Positions 34,027 to 46,051 of a DNA stretch of 48,044 bases are shown here, in pieces. The DNA lies in contig CACRSC010001917.1 in NCBI GenBank assembly GCA_902651635.1, positions 909,068 to 957,111 on the forward strand. Reading direction: 5' to 3'. The position numbers were made by a program, and so were the translations under genes. The notes beneath the pieces are model-generated. The model did no database searches and was not told the origin of the DNA. It saw nothing but the letters and a program-made list of their open reading frames with translations. Origin of the DNA: Mastigamoeba balamuthi (taxonomy: Eukaryota; Evosea; Mastigamoebida; Mastigamoebidae). Position 1 is the first letter of the stretch; every line of letters starts with the position of its first letter.

Positions 34027-37000
34027 TTACAAATAGAAGGCTTTGGCCTTCGACTCCCTTCCGTCCCTGCTGAACGCCTCCCTGGCATTCACACCCACGA
34101 TCTCGAGCGACAGTGGCGGGAGCTGGTCCCGCATCGCCTGCTTCTGAGCAATGATGCGTGCGCTACTCCCGCGCAGTGCAGACCATGCACGGTACCTCGA
34201 CACAGGGGCGACCCCCAGCAGCGTCTGCATCGACAAGGACTTGCGCGCTTGTATGGACTGAGGGCCCTCGCTCTGACGCAGCGATGCCGAGTAGAGGTTG
34301 TCGCCGCAGGCCTCGCCTAGCAGCGGCGCCATCATCACGGCCTTGTGGCGGATCGTCCGCTCGTACGGGTTGTCGAACACAACCCTGGCGGGCACGCCGC
34401 AGGTCACCAGATCCCGATTGGAGACCATGCGACCTCTGAGCATGTTGCCGAACAGCTGCAGCTGCGACAGCGAGAACCGGAACATGCCTGGGGCCCTGTA
34501 GAGCGACAACTCCGACGTGGACCTCGGTATGCTGTGCCTCCTGCGGGACACGGCCGTGCCCCGGTCCACAGCCTGCTCCCTCTGGAGCGGTGGAAGCGCA
34601 CTCGCCTCGCCCGGCGAGCACTTGCCCGTGCCGCACCTCGACGAGAGCCCCATGCGCATTTCCTCCAGCAATGATTGCATCTTCAGTGCGGCGTCGAAGC
34701 CGAAATTTCCCTGCGTCGACGGTAGCTCGTCCTCGGCGGGCGCTCTGTCCAGCTCCACGTCCCCAACCGAGCGGCTCAGGGGTCGCGCCGCAGACCCAGA
34801 CGGCTGGTCCGCAATCGAGATGCTGATCTTGACACTGTCGGCTAACGCCCTCTTCGCGAGGGCCCCTGCCCCCACCGACAGCGCCGAGGAGGCCCTCGAG
34901 AGCGAGGATCCGGGGATGAATAGCATCGGGTCTTTCTCCGGTGCGCTGCGGGCGCTGAGGGGCGCCAGAGTCGGAAGCTGCGACATCGATGACGACTTGC
35001 GCGCAGACCCTCCCCTGACTGCGAGTCTGTCCGGCCGCGTCGGCACGTCAAGCGTGTTGAATATGTCGACGTTCTCGACCGGCCCCGCTGTACCGAAGAG
35101 GAGCGACGCGGCTGAGACGGCCTTGGCGGGCGTGGACAGCCGCCGTATCATCGATATCGCCGTCGGACACCGGCTGCCAGGCATCCCTGTCTGCTGGCGC
35201 GAGGGCGCGGGCTCAGCGGTCTCCTGCGCGAATGACGGCGAGCCCGAGCGGTCAGGTCTGGCAGTCGACGCAGAGAGCGAGCGGCCCTGCACGCCTGGGA
35301 GTTCAGCGCCATCCTGCATGGCGAACGCCCTCTCGACGCGCAGCCTCAGTGACGAGCTCTCCAGGAGAGCTGCCGTCGAGAGTCTAGAGCGCTCGCGGCT
35401 CTGCCTGCTCTGCCTCCGAGACATCGGCGGCGAGGACGGCATTGCGGGGGCCTTCTGGGGCGCCACGATGACCAAGGAGGATGAACGCGAGAGCGGGGCA
35501 TCCCTGGTGGCCTTGATGAGCTGCTCTGTCGTCTGCTGCGCGGCCCTCTCGGCCAGCTTGCACTGAATTGCCGTGTCCTTGAGGTTCTCCACCACGGCCG
35601 CGTCCTCTGTGGGCATAATTGCCGGGACCAGCGGGAAGTAGACTGGCGTGCTAGAGTCTGCCTGGGCTTCAGCGATCTTCTGCTCTCGGACATAACGGAT
35701 GACGTCGTTGCGGGTTACCTTGACTCCGGGCGAGTCCGAGTCGGCCTGGTCGCTGAGAGACTCGAGGAGCTCTGGTGGGAAGTACCTCCCGGCCTCCTTG
35801 AACACCTCGTCGTCGTCCTGCGCGTTCTGGTTGGGTACGAGCTGGGCATCGATTTCTGGGTCTCTGTCGTCGACGAACACCTCCCTATCTGGTATCCCTT
35901 CCACGGGGATCGTAACGAAGTCCTCAGTCGATCCAGAGTCCTGGTCGGAGGCGGCGTCCCCACCATCGCCGGATGGCACAGCTGGCGGCTCGTCTGTCGC
36001 GGGCTCTTGGGAAGCAGTCGAGGCCGCCTCTTTGGTTGTCGACTCGTCTGTCCCGGACTCCAGCCCAGGGGCGGGGACCGCCTCGGTTACAATTGGGGTA
36101 ACATCTTCGCCAGCAACTGCTGGAGACTGGGGAGACTCGATGGCTGGCACGTCTGCTGGCTCTCCAATCTCCGTTGCTCTCTCCGCGCTTTGGGCCGTAG
36201 TGGCAGCCTGAGTCTCAGTCGGCGGCGAGGGTAACTCGATGACGGGTATCGGTTCGTCCTGCTGGAGGGTCTCATCTGGCTGCAGCACAACAGCATCGGC
36301 CGACGGCTTGAGCGGCTCCCGCCTTCTGCTGCGAGACCCCAAAGCCGTCGTGGATGCCTCTTTCTGACCGGGCTCTCTCTGAACGGCCTGCTGCTTCGGT
36401 TGTATTGCAGCATCTTGGGGCTGCAGCTGCGATTGTGCCGCGGCGGCCGCCGTGGGTCGCGGGGCTTTCCTTGTCTGTCTAGAACCTGCAGCCTGCTTCC
36501 TCGCCTCTGGTGTCCTCCGACGCTCGCCAGCCTCCCCTGGCGGCACGGGTGCGGGCCCTTGGACGGCAGTCACCCCTCTGGCCCTAACTGCCGTATTCTC
36601 CGTCGCTGTCCTCTTCATTTCCGTTGCAGGCCTGGCTTGAGGGACAGCTTCATTGCGGGCCTTGAGGGGCGACTGCTGCTGCTGAACGGGTTGCTGAGCC
36701 TGTGCCGAAGTCTCCGAGGCAAACTGGGCTGGTTTGGCCTCGTCGTCGCCTGTGCCGTACTCCATCATCAGAGAGTTGACCCTCTGGTCCCACATGTCCC
36801 TGGACCGCGATAGCCTGTTCCGCCGGAAGTCCTCCAGCTTGTTGACAGCTGCCGATGTCATTGCCTCGGACGGGGGCACCTGGGGCGCTTCTAGTGCGGG
36901 CACGTCTTTTACCGCGGCCTTCGGCTTGGCAGGGAGAGCGGGGAGAACAGACGACGACTGCACGTTCTGCGCTTTCCCTGTGGCCGTTCCGGGAGCTTGG

Positions 37001-39818
37001 CAGACCTCCGTCGCCTGCGCCTTCTGCGAGGGCTTTGACCGGTCGCCCTTCCTCGAGGCCAGTATCGCTTGGCTCTGCTGCCTCGACGCGCAACGCGACT
37101 GCGATTGCTCCTTGTTCTCCGCGGCGAGCGTCATCGTGTTCTCCACATCTGCGAGCTGTCTCCTCAAGATCACGTTCTTTTCGATGGCCTCCCTCTGCTT
37201 CTCCTCCTCCTTCATCGCGAGTCGGAGCGCGACGAGTTGCTCCTGCTCCAATTTGTTGTACAGAGCGGTGATCTCGTCGAGAATGCGGTTCTGCTTCTGT
37301 CTCTGAACTGCGAGCTTGCATTCGAGGTCCTCGACAACCGCATATAGCCTCGCCACCTCCGGGTTGGTGCGGATGTCGGCGGCAGTCTTGAGGTTTCCCT
37401 CAATCTGGTACAGCAAGCGCTTCTCCGAGGCCGGGTGTGCCCGAACGATAGCGCTGGCGACGTCCACCTGGTGGCCATGCATGTGATCGATGTTGCCCTG
37501 TGCCTTGGTCAGAGCCACAGCGACCTCGGCTCTGTCCTGCATTGTCACAGAGACCTTGTCCTTGAGGTCCTGGTCGTCTGCCGACTCCTCCACGACCCTC
37601 TTGCGCAAGAAGTGCATCTCCTTCTTCAGCGTGACCAGCTTCTCCTGACACGTCTTCGACTCTGCCTGCAGCAGAATGATCTGCACCTTGCCCTCCCTGA
37701 TCTCCGTCTCCTTTCTCGATATCGTGTCCCGCAGACGGAAGAGGACCATCTCCTGGCTGTCAACCTCGGTAGCGGCGGACTTTTGCCTCTGTCGCCGCCG
37801 CGACCCTGCGGTTTTGAGGAGGGCGAGGGCCTTCGTGACGGAGGCAGACACGCCCTGCTGTTTCTGAGACGACTCTTGCTGCTGCTGCTGCCTCTGGATC
37901 AGCTCCTCCAGGTTAGGTACTCGCTCGGAGAACACGGTCGGCACGACCTCGAATATCCTGTCCTCGATGTTGCTTCCCTTGATCGTGTACGACCCTCGGC
38001 ACACCACCTGGAACTTGCGCGTGTCGATGTGCAGGTGGACGTCCTTCTCCGCTGACTCGGTGATGAAGATCTGGCCGCCTTTTGCGAGGTTCACAATGCG
38101 CTCTGCCTCGGCGACCGGGGCCCCGGAGTAGTCAATCCGGCCGGTGGAGGTGTTGACCACCGTAGATGTGCTGCCAAAGCTCACGGAAGATCGTACCCGT
38201 GGTCCGCGGTACAGCAGCGACCCGCTGGGGCCTCGCTCCTCCGCGGCAGCTCGATACTTCAGGAGACTATCGGGCCAGTCGCACTGCACGAGGTACTCCT
38301 GTAGCTCCACACAGAAGCTGGCCAAGGTGTCAGTGCAACTCAATCGGGCTCTAGGTGGCCGCACAGAAGGGCGCTGAGGGACGAGCGGAAGACCATCACG
38401 AAGGACTCCCCGTTTGATTTCGCCTCGTAGCCGCCGTTCTCGGAGCACTTGGCCCTCATGACCCTGCACACAGTCTCCTGCGCGAGGGCCATGGCCTGGG
38501 GCGCGACCTCCCACAGGGACTCGGAGCAGTCGACGTTGCTCGAGACGACCGCGACAGCGCCCTGGGGAACAGCGGCCTGCCCTGCACCCTCTGGCGCTGG
38601 CCCTGCAGACTTGCAGACCGCGAGCCGCTTGCACGCCTCCGCCCTGGACAGAGCGCCGATCTGAGCCTGGATCACGTCCGTGCGGCGCTGCAGAATCGCG
38701 ATGCAGTCCTCTTTGGTGTCCGCGGCCCTGCTTGTGCCCTCCATCTTTGCTCGGATCTCGTCGTTCTGCTTCTTGAGATCCGCGAGGCGCTCGCGGGGCT
38801 CGGAAGCCGCGTCCATCGCCGCCTTGGCTCTCAGGCGGAGGTCCTCTCTCGCCTTCTCGATTGCCATGGCCGAGGCCCGCACAAAGGTCTCGGCGCTCTC
38901 GCGTGCGAGGCCCAAGTTGTGCGTGCGCGCCTGCAGCGCGGTCAGCTCGTTCTCGGCCTGCGCGAGCTTCGAGCGCTCTGCGCTGGACGCGCGGGCGGTC
39001 TCGTCGATGAGTCGCTCGAACGACCTCTGCTCGCGCTCCGCTGCGAGGAGGGCCTCGCGGACGGCCTCTGCCGACTCGTAGATGCGCCCGTGGCAGGCCT
39101 GCACGCGCCTGTTGTTCTCGTCGTGCTCTGCGCGCGCCCGGTCGATGTCGTGGTCGACAGACGCCACCTGCGCCCCCAGCTCGCGCGCGCGCCTCGAGAG
39201 GTCCGCGACGTCGCGGTTGTACCGCTCCCACAGCTCCGCGCTCACCTGCTGCGCGTCGGCCTCGTCGTCCGCCGCCCTCTCGGCCCCCGCTGCCGCCAGC
39301 GGCACCAACTGCAGCCGCGACCTCCGCACAAACGACGCCGCCACCTCGCGCAGCGAGTCGTCCAGCGCCGCCTCGGGCTGCGCCGGGGCGACCGACAGGA
39401 ACGAGGTCGAGCGCGGGTGTCCGCCGATGCGCGCGGGCTCGTCCGCGGGGCCGAGCGGCAGCAGCGAGCGGTACGAGCTCGTGCGGCGCAGGTCCGAGCA
39501 GCTGTGCCGCGCCGCCCCGCTCTTCTCGATGTACGCGAGGAGCTCCGGGGAGAGCTTGTCGCGGAGGCCGCGGCCGCGCCACGGGGCGTCGCGCGGCGTC
39601 TCCGAGTCGGCGGGGGAGGCGGCCGAGGCGGCGGCGGCTGCGGACGTCGAGTGCGCGGGGGCCGCGAGGCGCTGGCGGAACGAGCAGAGGACCTCGTCCA
39701 CGCGCGGCGGGGCCATCAGGAGCGGCACGCCCGCGTCGGGGCGGCCGGTGGCGGGGGCGCTGGAGCCCGGCAGCGGGTCAGGGGGCCGCACGCGCACGAT
39801 CAGCGACGCGGGGTCCAT
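34027..39818 (-). CDS. Very large coiled-coil protein with a divergent adenylate-cyclase-type domain
   Basis: Exons 39818-38365 and 38317-34027 join in phase 2 across a 47-bp intron, giving 1,914 residues. Residues about 165-400 form coiled coils. A class III cyclase homology domain spans about 420-590: VVSSNVDCSESLWEV, GGYEAKSNGESF, VQCDWPDSLLKY, RGPRVRSSVSFG, GRIDYSGAPVAEAERI. It is closest in style to fungal and trypanosomatid adenylate cyclases. The lysine of YEAK is typical of ATP-specific enzymes. The second metal-binding aspartate (GD) is Glu here, and the usual N-x-x-x-R is changed to A-E-A-E-R, so activity is doubtful. Coiled coils follow (about 640-900), then a long disordered Pro/Ser/Gln-rich tail. 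There is no membrane segment. It may be a cytosolic cyclase or a structural protein with a retired cyclase fold. Confidence 0.83.
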
Positions 39819-40038
39819 TTTTGGTTACGAGCGGAAATGGGCGATTTTCACGACGGAAAGACACCCGGAAATAGATACGGCGGCGACCGGCATGGAAGGA
39901 GCTGTGCCTGCCAGAGGAGAGGAGCAGCAAGCTGCAGCACACAAGGCTGCGGCGCCTGTTCCCGAAGCGCGGGGAAGGGAACGTACGTCATTGATGACAC
40001 AATAGCCAAGATATCTTTGCATATCTTTTGTTGGAGAC
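39819..40038. promoter_or_regulatory. Short divergent promoter region
   Basis: Only 220 bp separate the start codons of the cyclase-domain gene (minus) and the MYND gene (plus), so both promoters must lie here or overlap. No consensus element is recognised. Confidence 0.5.
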
Positions 40039-40826
40039 ATGTCTGTCGAAGGTAGTCCCGCCCTCGTCGAGTTCGTCGACAAGGCCCTCGAGAGGAACAA
40101 CGCTGGCGAGGGCGAGACCATCCTCCTCGCCCTCGTTGCGGGCCGCGTCGGCTACGAGCGCATCGTCGACCTGCCCTCGGGCTGCCCGTCGCTGCTGCGC
40201 CTGCTCGACGACCGCGACGCCGCCACGCGCTGGCTGCACTCCGTCGTCAAGGCGCACCACAAGAGGATGCTCGCCCTCGGCCCCTTTGTGTGCTCTGCCT
40301 GTGGGAAGCCCGCCACGACGATGCAGCTGACCCCCCAGGTGTGCTGCACTCCCATCTGCACATCGGCTCTCTTTCGGGTGGGCCCAGCAAGGGATTGGCG
40401 GTCTATTCCCTCCCGACCCTGTCTGTGTGAGAGACCCGTGTTGGCTGGCTTGTTCTCGCCTGTCTGTGCGTGGGTGCTTGTTTTTATTCACGGGGGTTTT
40501 GTGTCCTGTGACTGACAAGCGCTTCGCCAAAGGTGTACGCGACCGCGCCGAAGCCATTCGTGCTGGTGTCCCCGGCGGAGCCGCTGTGCGGTGACGGCAC
40601 CTGCCAAAGCAAGTTCTTGGATGAGACCACCAAGGCGCAGAGTGCTGCCTGGGGCGCCGAGACGAGGAAGGAGATCCAGGGGCACTTGTGCGCGGTGTGC
40701 GGCAAGACGCAGAGCGCCATGATGCGCTGCTCGAGGTGCAGGACCGTTGAGTACTGCTCTGCTGCTTGCCAGAAGCAGGACTGGCCCCAGCACAAGCAGC
40801 ACTGTGCGGCACCCGCCTCCAAGTGA
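40039..40826 (+). CDS. MYND zinc-finger protein
   Basis: Exons 40039-40338 and 40533-40826 join in phase 0 to 197 residues. A complete MYND finger fills the C-terminus (about 153-190): CAVC, CSRC, YCSAACQKQDW, H-x3-C, with every zinc ligand present. A further C-x2-C (FVCSACG) before the intron and C-x4-C (LCGDGTC) after it could make a second zinc site. MYND fingers bind proline-rich peptides and usually recruit partners. There is no SET domain, so it is not a SMYD-type methyltransferase. Function beyond protein binding is unknown. Confidence 0.88.
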
Positions 40827-41146
40827 GAGCACTCGCAATACCGAGACACCACAAATTGAGGCCCGCCATTTCATAGTAAACGTGTGGTGTCTTTGTTTTA
40901 AATGGATCTGTCAGGTCAACTTGGGGTTGTGCGTGCGTTTTGAAGGCTTGGAAGGGCTCGTGCTGGAGGACTGGGACTATGTACAAGGGGTTTCTGAATC
41001 ATGCCGGCAAAAATAAACTCTCCGAAGGGTCTAGCGACCACAGAATCCGCAAAAAGGGTGTCCTCCATGCACGCAACGCACGCTCGTCTCGGGTCATCTC
41101 CTGAACATCCACGACATGAAGTCTAACGCATACGTGCCCCTGTGAG
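40827..41146. other. Convergent intergenic region
   Basis: Contains AATAAA at 41012-41017, a likely 3'-end signal for the MYND gene. No gene is seen. Confidence 0.5.
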
Positions 41147-42326
41147 CTACAACAGGTCGAAGGCAACGAAGTCGGCACCTTCGTTATGTCCTGAGGAGGC
41201 CGAAGGGCTTGTCGAGTGGGGCCACCTTTGGTAGCACGTGGAGCCCGGCGCTGGCGGCAGCAGCGACGGCACAGAGATTTCCATCTCGTCGGGGTATGCG
41301 TTGAACAGGGGCGCATGATGCTGCTGGCTGGGCGGCGACTGCAGAAGCACCTGGCTCTGCCTCGCGCGCTGCTGGTGTATCCAGGTCTGGAAGCTCGGGA
41401 AGCCGTTGAGGAGGTTCTCCGCGCTGCTGCTCACCGTCATCGGCTCGGGCGACTCCCCCAGGTCCATGTGGTCGACGGGGGAGGGGACCGGTGGCGGCGG
41501 CGACACAGTCTTTTCCGGTGTGTCCATAGGCGCGTCGGGATCAGGGAGGCTGGGGTGCCTCCACAGGTACGCGGGCCTCAGGATAGGGGCACTCTCTTCG
41601 TCCTCCTCCAGTCCTTCGCCTGCTCCCAGCAGCGCGGCGGGCCTCTTGGTGCGAGCGGCGTCGTCTCTGATGACCTCGTGCAGACTGAGCAACTGAATGT
41701 TCCGGCTCTGCGCCAGCTGAGGCATCGGCGAGTGCACCGCGGCGGCAGCGGCTGCCGCAGGGGCAGGCGATGGCGCGGCCGACGCCGACGTGGATCCGGG
41801 GGTCGTCGGCGACGACGAGGCCGCCGAGAGGGAGCCGTTGGATTCGAGCTCCCTGAGACGCAGCCGCAGCATTTCCTCGAGCTCTCCCCAGAGCACAGGA
41901 TCATTTTCCCGATCTGTGCAACGGAATACTGTCAGATAGAGCTTGTCGTTTCGCTTCCGAAACGCCGGAGTAAATGAGGAACTGCGTTCTAAGCGTGGGG
42001 CGGGGCGTGCCTTTCTTGTTGACAGCGAACCCGAGGTGGAACCGCCGTGTTAGCAGCTTCCAGAACCCGTCTGGTTTTGCGTTTGTTTTGTTGGCGCCGC
42101 CCGATAGTCCGACGTGCGCGTTCTCGTGCACCCACGCGTACTTCCTGCCGTCCTTGCGCAGGAAGACTATCTCGCCCGTGACCTGGAGCTGCCTTAGCTG
42201 CTCGGCGCTGTACTTCCACGCTCGCTCCATCGTCCTCGCCGTGTGCTCGGACGGGGGATCGGAACCGCGCACGACTTCCTTCAAGCCGACGTAGGTCTTC
42301 TCCCCAACTCGCACGGTGAGCTTCAT
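41147..42326 (-). CDS. Unrecognised protein with a conserved-looking N-terminal domain
   Basis: Exons 42326-42011 and 41928-41147 join in phase 1 to 365 residues if the intron uses a GC donor (AAAG/GCACGC); the join gives FAVNKKVFRCTDREND, which reads on naturally into a leucine/arginine helix. The N-terminal 120 residues form a compact basic domain (WKYSAEQLRQLQVTGEIVF, RKYAWVHENAHVGLSGG, PDGFWKLLTRRFHLGF). I cannot name its family; a DNA- or protein-binding role is possible. The rest is low-complexity, rich in Pro, Ser and Ala, as in many transcription regulators. Without that splice the first frame would stop at residue 141. Confidence 0.65.
41929..42010 (-). other. GC-AG intron in the unrecognised gene
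   Basis: The donor AAAG/GCACGC is almost the same as that of the AGC kinase intron (AAG/GCACGC). The acceptor is CTGACAG. No in-phase GT donor was found. Confidence 0.6.
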
Positions 42327-43569
42327 CGGGATCGGCCGGGGTGTGGTCGCAACGCTCTCGCCGGAGTTGGTGGTTTGTGTTGTGCCGACAGGTGTTTTCG
42401 AATCGAGGGGGTGTGGTGTTGTGATGCCGAATCGAAACCAATAAGAAGAAAGAAATTAAAGCAAATTGGAAGAGAAAAGTATCAGTGCAGCCTAGGGGCC
42501 TCGGGGGGTGTGTGTGCGCAGCGGGGGGGGAGGGGGGTGGTGGCGTGCAACGAACGAAACGCACCGCGCGCCGCACAGTCACGCACGCGACAAACGAGCG
42601 CGGATCAGAGGAATGCCAGCCGGAGGAGGTGCAGTCTGCAAGAGGAACTGGTACAAAGAGAGAGAGAGCTAAGGCGGTGGCTCGGAGCGGTGGTGAGGCA
42701 CTCCCTCCCGATCAGATGCCGTCGAATCGGTATCGATTCAGGGGCGCGCCCAGCACTGGGTGTGTGGGGGGCGGTCGGGAGAGTCCACGCCCTCAGTCTC
42801 TCTCCTTGAAGTGCAGGCTTGACAGACGAGGGTTAATGTAAAAGTGAGTATCCTATCTGGCGGAAAGAACAAGGTGCAGTGTGCCCCTATTCTGGACATG
42901 CACTGTGACGCCAACGACCAAATGCCGATTGCGTTTTTTGAGCTTTCGTGCCGGGTTGATCTCTTTTCCTCCATGGAATTGGCCCGCGGCTCTCCGCTTG
43001 AAGGGCACGACCGGTTCGTGGGCGAAGCACTCAGGACGGCACGCGCTGTCGGTCGCTCTCCCGCGGTGAGGGACGGTCGGTGATAGCACAAATTCGGCAT
43101 TTCGGGGCAGTGCCTGTTCGGCTGGCTCAGAATGTGCATACTGCAGCGTGGTTCGCACCGCGTATTCCTCTGCTCTGCGAAGAGAAATGCCATTACTGTG
43201 GACCCCTTGACCCGAGACCCTTCCACAGTCTTTTCGGGCCGTTCCGTATGCGTCACGCGAGACGCGTCAGTGCGGGCTGCTTCGTTCGGCGGCCGCGGTG
43301 CGGAGTGCGGGCTCCGCGAAGACAGAGTTGTCCTCAGGTGAGTGTCTTCGGTCGAGATATCAACCGGCGCTCTCAAGCATCCGCCAGGCTGGATCGCCCT
43401 AGGTGGGTAGGTGGGTCCGCATATCATCTTCAATGCCCCCCTCCCCCAGGTCCCCGCACAGAGATACGAGATTGTGTCTCTCAGCTAGCTCCAGAAATCA
43501 GCGGGGATATTATTTTGGTCAAGTCGGATACAAAAGTTGTTGGCGCGTCGCGTCACCTCGCAACACAGT
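42327..43569. other. Divergent intergenic region, about 1.2 kb
   Basis: Upstream regions of the unrecognised gene and of kinase gene B. A G-rich tract is seen near 42520-42540. Several frames of 60-300 codons exist on both strands, but they lack domains and splice partners. No gene is supported. Confidence 0.45.
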
Positions 43570-45596
43570 ATGACGGACGAGGAGGTCGTCGAGATCTGCT
43601 GTGCCCACCCCCGCCCGTCCACCCCCGGCCGCCCTTCGAGCACTCACCTCCCCTCGTGGCCGCCAGTCGCCGACACGAGGAACGTGCAGACCGTTGCCGG
43701 CGACGCGTTCACTCAGATCCTCGTGCGCGCGCGTCTCGGCGGCCTCGAGCAGCTCCAGACGCCGACTGCCAGGGCCTGGGCCCTGCGCTGGCCCGCCTCC
43801 TGGCTCGAGTGGAGGTCCGCCGGCGCGCCCTCACCCGCCGCGCCGTTTCCCTGAGCGTTTTCTGCGCGATTTCCTCGTTTTTTCCCACCCAATCAGGAGC
43901 CCGGCCGCTGATCGCGGCGCTCTTGTGGTCAAGCTGGTGCAGAGAGGCCCCCTCACGAGCCCCGAGGCCGAGATAGTGCTGGTGCGCCCCGCCGTTGCCC
44001 GCTGGCTCCTCACGTGTGCCCTGCGCTCTCTCAGGGCGAGGCGACGGTGCAGCTGCGTGGTTCGCGTTTGTCGTCCCCCCCCTTCTCAGTAGACCGTTTC
44101 AGTTGCCGCGGGGTATGCAAGGGGCCATTTTCCCACGGCAGCCCCACTCCCACCCCCCACGTGTGTTGGCGGCCCTCTCCGCCGCCGCGGACAGGTGTGA
44201 CGGGAAACGAGTTTGAGAAGTGGGTGACTCTGGAGAGGAAGAAGGGCGCCGGCGAGATCCTGATTCGCGCACGCTTCACTTCGGTGTGTCTTCTCCTGTA
44301 CCACTTTGCACCGCTGCTCTCGCTGAACCCAACGGCCCCGATGCCCGCTCAGAACGCCAAGCTCGAGGACAAGTACGACCTGCGAGAGGTCATCGGGTGC
44401 GGGGCTACGGCCACGGTGTACAGGGCGGTGGAGAAGGATTCGGGGCTCAAGGTCGCGGTGAAGGTGATCGAGAAAGCCAAGCAGGAGCCCGGGCAGGTCG
44501 CGCTGCTCGAGCGAGAGATCGCCGTAATGTGCACTCCGCCACCGGCGACGTCTGCGCGAAGTGCGGCTAACCGCAGGTGGGGGCCGCCCGTTGCAGGAAG
44601 AAGCTGCGACACCCCAACATTGTACAGCTGTTCGACGTCTACAAGACAGTCGAGACGATCTCCATCGTTATGGAACTGTGAGCACGAGCGTAGGGACGCG
44701 CCCGTAGCTCACGGGTACCCACTCCGCGGCGCCAGGATCGAGGGAGGAGAGCTGTTCGACCGCATTGCGACCCGAGGGAGGTTCATGGAGAAGGACGCGG
44801 GGTTTCTCTTCCGCCAGATGCTCCTCGCCGTGCAGTACATGCACCAGCAGAACATCGCTCACCGCGACCTCAAGGTGATTGTCGCATTGTCTGTCTTCCT
44901 CGTTTTCACCTCTTTCGCCGCAGCCAGAGAATGTGCTGCTGCAGTACACGTCTCGAGGGACAGAGATCAAGATCAGCGACTTCGGGCTGGCCAAGGACTT
45001 CGGCATCGAGGGTACCAAACGCCCCGCCACCCTCTCTGGAGTGCTGGCTAACGTCTCGCGTAACGCAGCCATGCGCACCGTTTGCGGGTCGCCGGACTAT
45101 GTAGCACCGGAGGTGCTTTTCGGAAACGAATATGGATGCCCGTGCGACGTGTGGTCCCTGGGCGTGATGCTCTACGTCCTGCTGAGCGGCTACCTCCCGT
45201 TCCACGACTCCTCGCAGTCGTTCGAGGAGTTGTACGACAGGATCAGCCGGGCGGACTTCTCTTTCGACAAGCCCATCTGGGACCGTGTTGGAGAGCAACG
45301 TGGGTCGCCGTTTTTCTGCTGTCATCCTAAGCAATGCAACCGCAGCAAAGGAGATGATACGAATAATGCTGGTGTCGGATCCGGCGAAGCGAGCAACCCT
45401 GAGCCAGTGCCTCGAGCATCCCTGGTTGTGCGCCAGTTTGGAGATTACGCCACCGCCGTCTGTCAGTTCTCTGTTGACGGCGTCGATAACGAAGGAGAAG
45501 AAAGAGGAAGACGTGCGTTCCCTCGGAGTCATTACACCCGTTCTGACGTTGTCACAGCAATCGGTCGACAGCTGCAGTTTTTGGGATTACTACTGA
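43570..45596 (+). CDS. C2-domain CAMK-type serine/threonine kinase (gene B)
   Basis: Ten exons: 43570-43600, 43667-43814, 43897-44015, 44195-44283, 44353-44528, 44597-44677, 44736-44874, 44924-45011, 45069-45299 and 45346-45596, about 450 residues. The N-terminal C2-like domain ([35 protein letters not shown]) is followed by a complete kinase: [25 protein letters not shown] across an intron, [17 protein letters not shown] and EHPW. Every kinase-domain junction is in phase and agrees with gene A, which has none of those five introns. The third-to-fourth exon junction (44015/44195) is the weak point: gene A's boundary there does not fit the phase, so a short stretch of the C2 end is unsure. Catalytic residues are intact. 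Confidence 0.82.
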
Positions 45597-46051
45597 GGTT
45601 GGAGTCCCATTCCATGCTCAGCAGCTTAGCGCTTGAATACTCGCAACACGCACACGGAAAGTACAACAGCGGAAGCGTTAGAAACTGCCCACGGCGCGTG
45701 ATTCCGCTGAATTTTCTGTTTCGCGCGCTCGTTTCTCCTCCCCCGTGATGTCACGGATTCTTGTAAGGTATCTAGTCGCAGATCAGTAAGAGGCAAACAC
45801 TTGAAGAGGACAAGCAAATGAGCCTGCGCCTGTGCCTCGCTATCTGGGTCTCCCTGTGCTGTTTCCCGCTCTACATCGGCTTCGTCGTGAGCGCTGTGGC
45901 CTCCGCCCTCAGTTCGTGCTTCTTCTTCCCTTAACTTCATACGAGTCTCGCTAGTTCTGGGCCCTCACAGCGTTCTCCAGAGTGGGCCGTGGCAGTGGTG
46001 AGGAGGGCGACCGAGGTCATTGCCACCCTGAACGCGGTGACCACGCTGCAG
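45597..46051. other. Intergenic region with a possible 38-residue hydrophobic ORF
   Basis: An ATG at 45818 opens a 38-codon frame ending at 45934, nearly all hydrophobic (CLAIWVSLCCFPLYIGFVV), which could be a single membrane helix. A longer minus-strand frame overlaps it. Neither is confirmed. Confidence 0.3.

Noticed and set aside
45626-45940. 104-codon minus-strand frame after kinase gene B
   Set aside because: No domain, overlaps the opposite hydrophobic frame, and no splice or signal evidence supports it.
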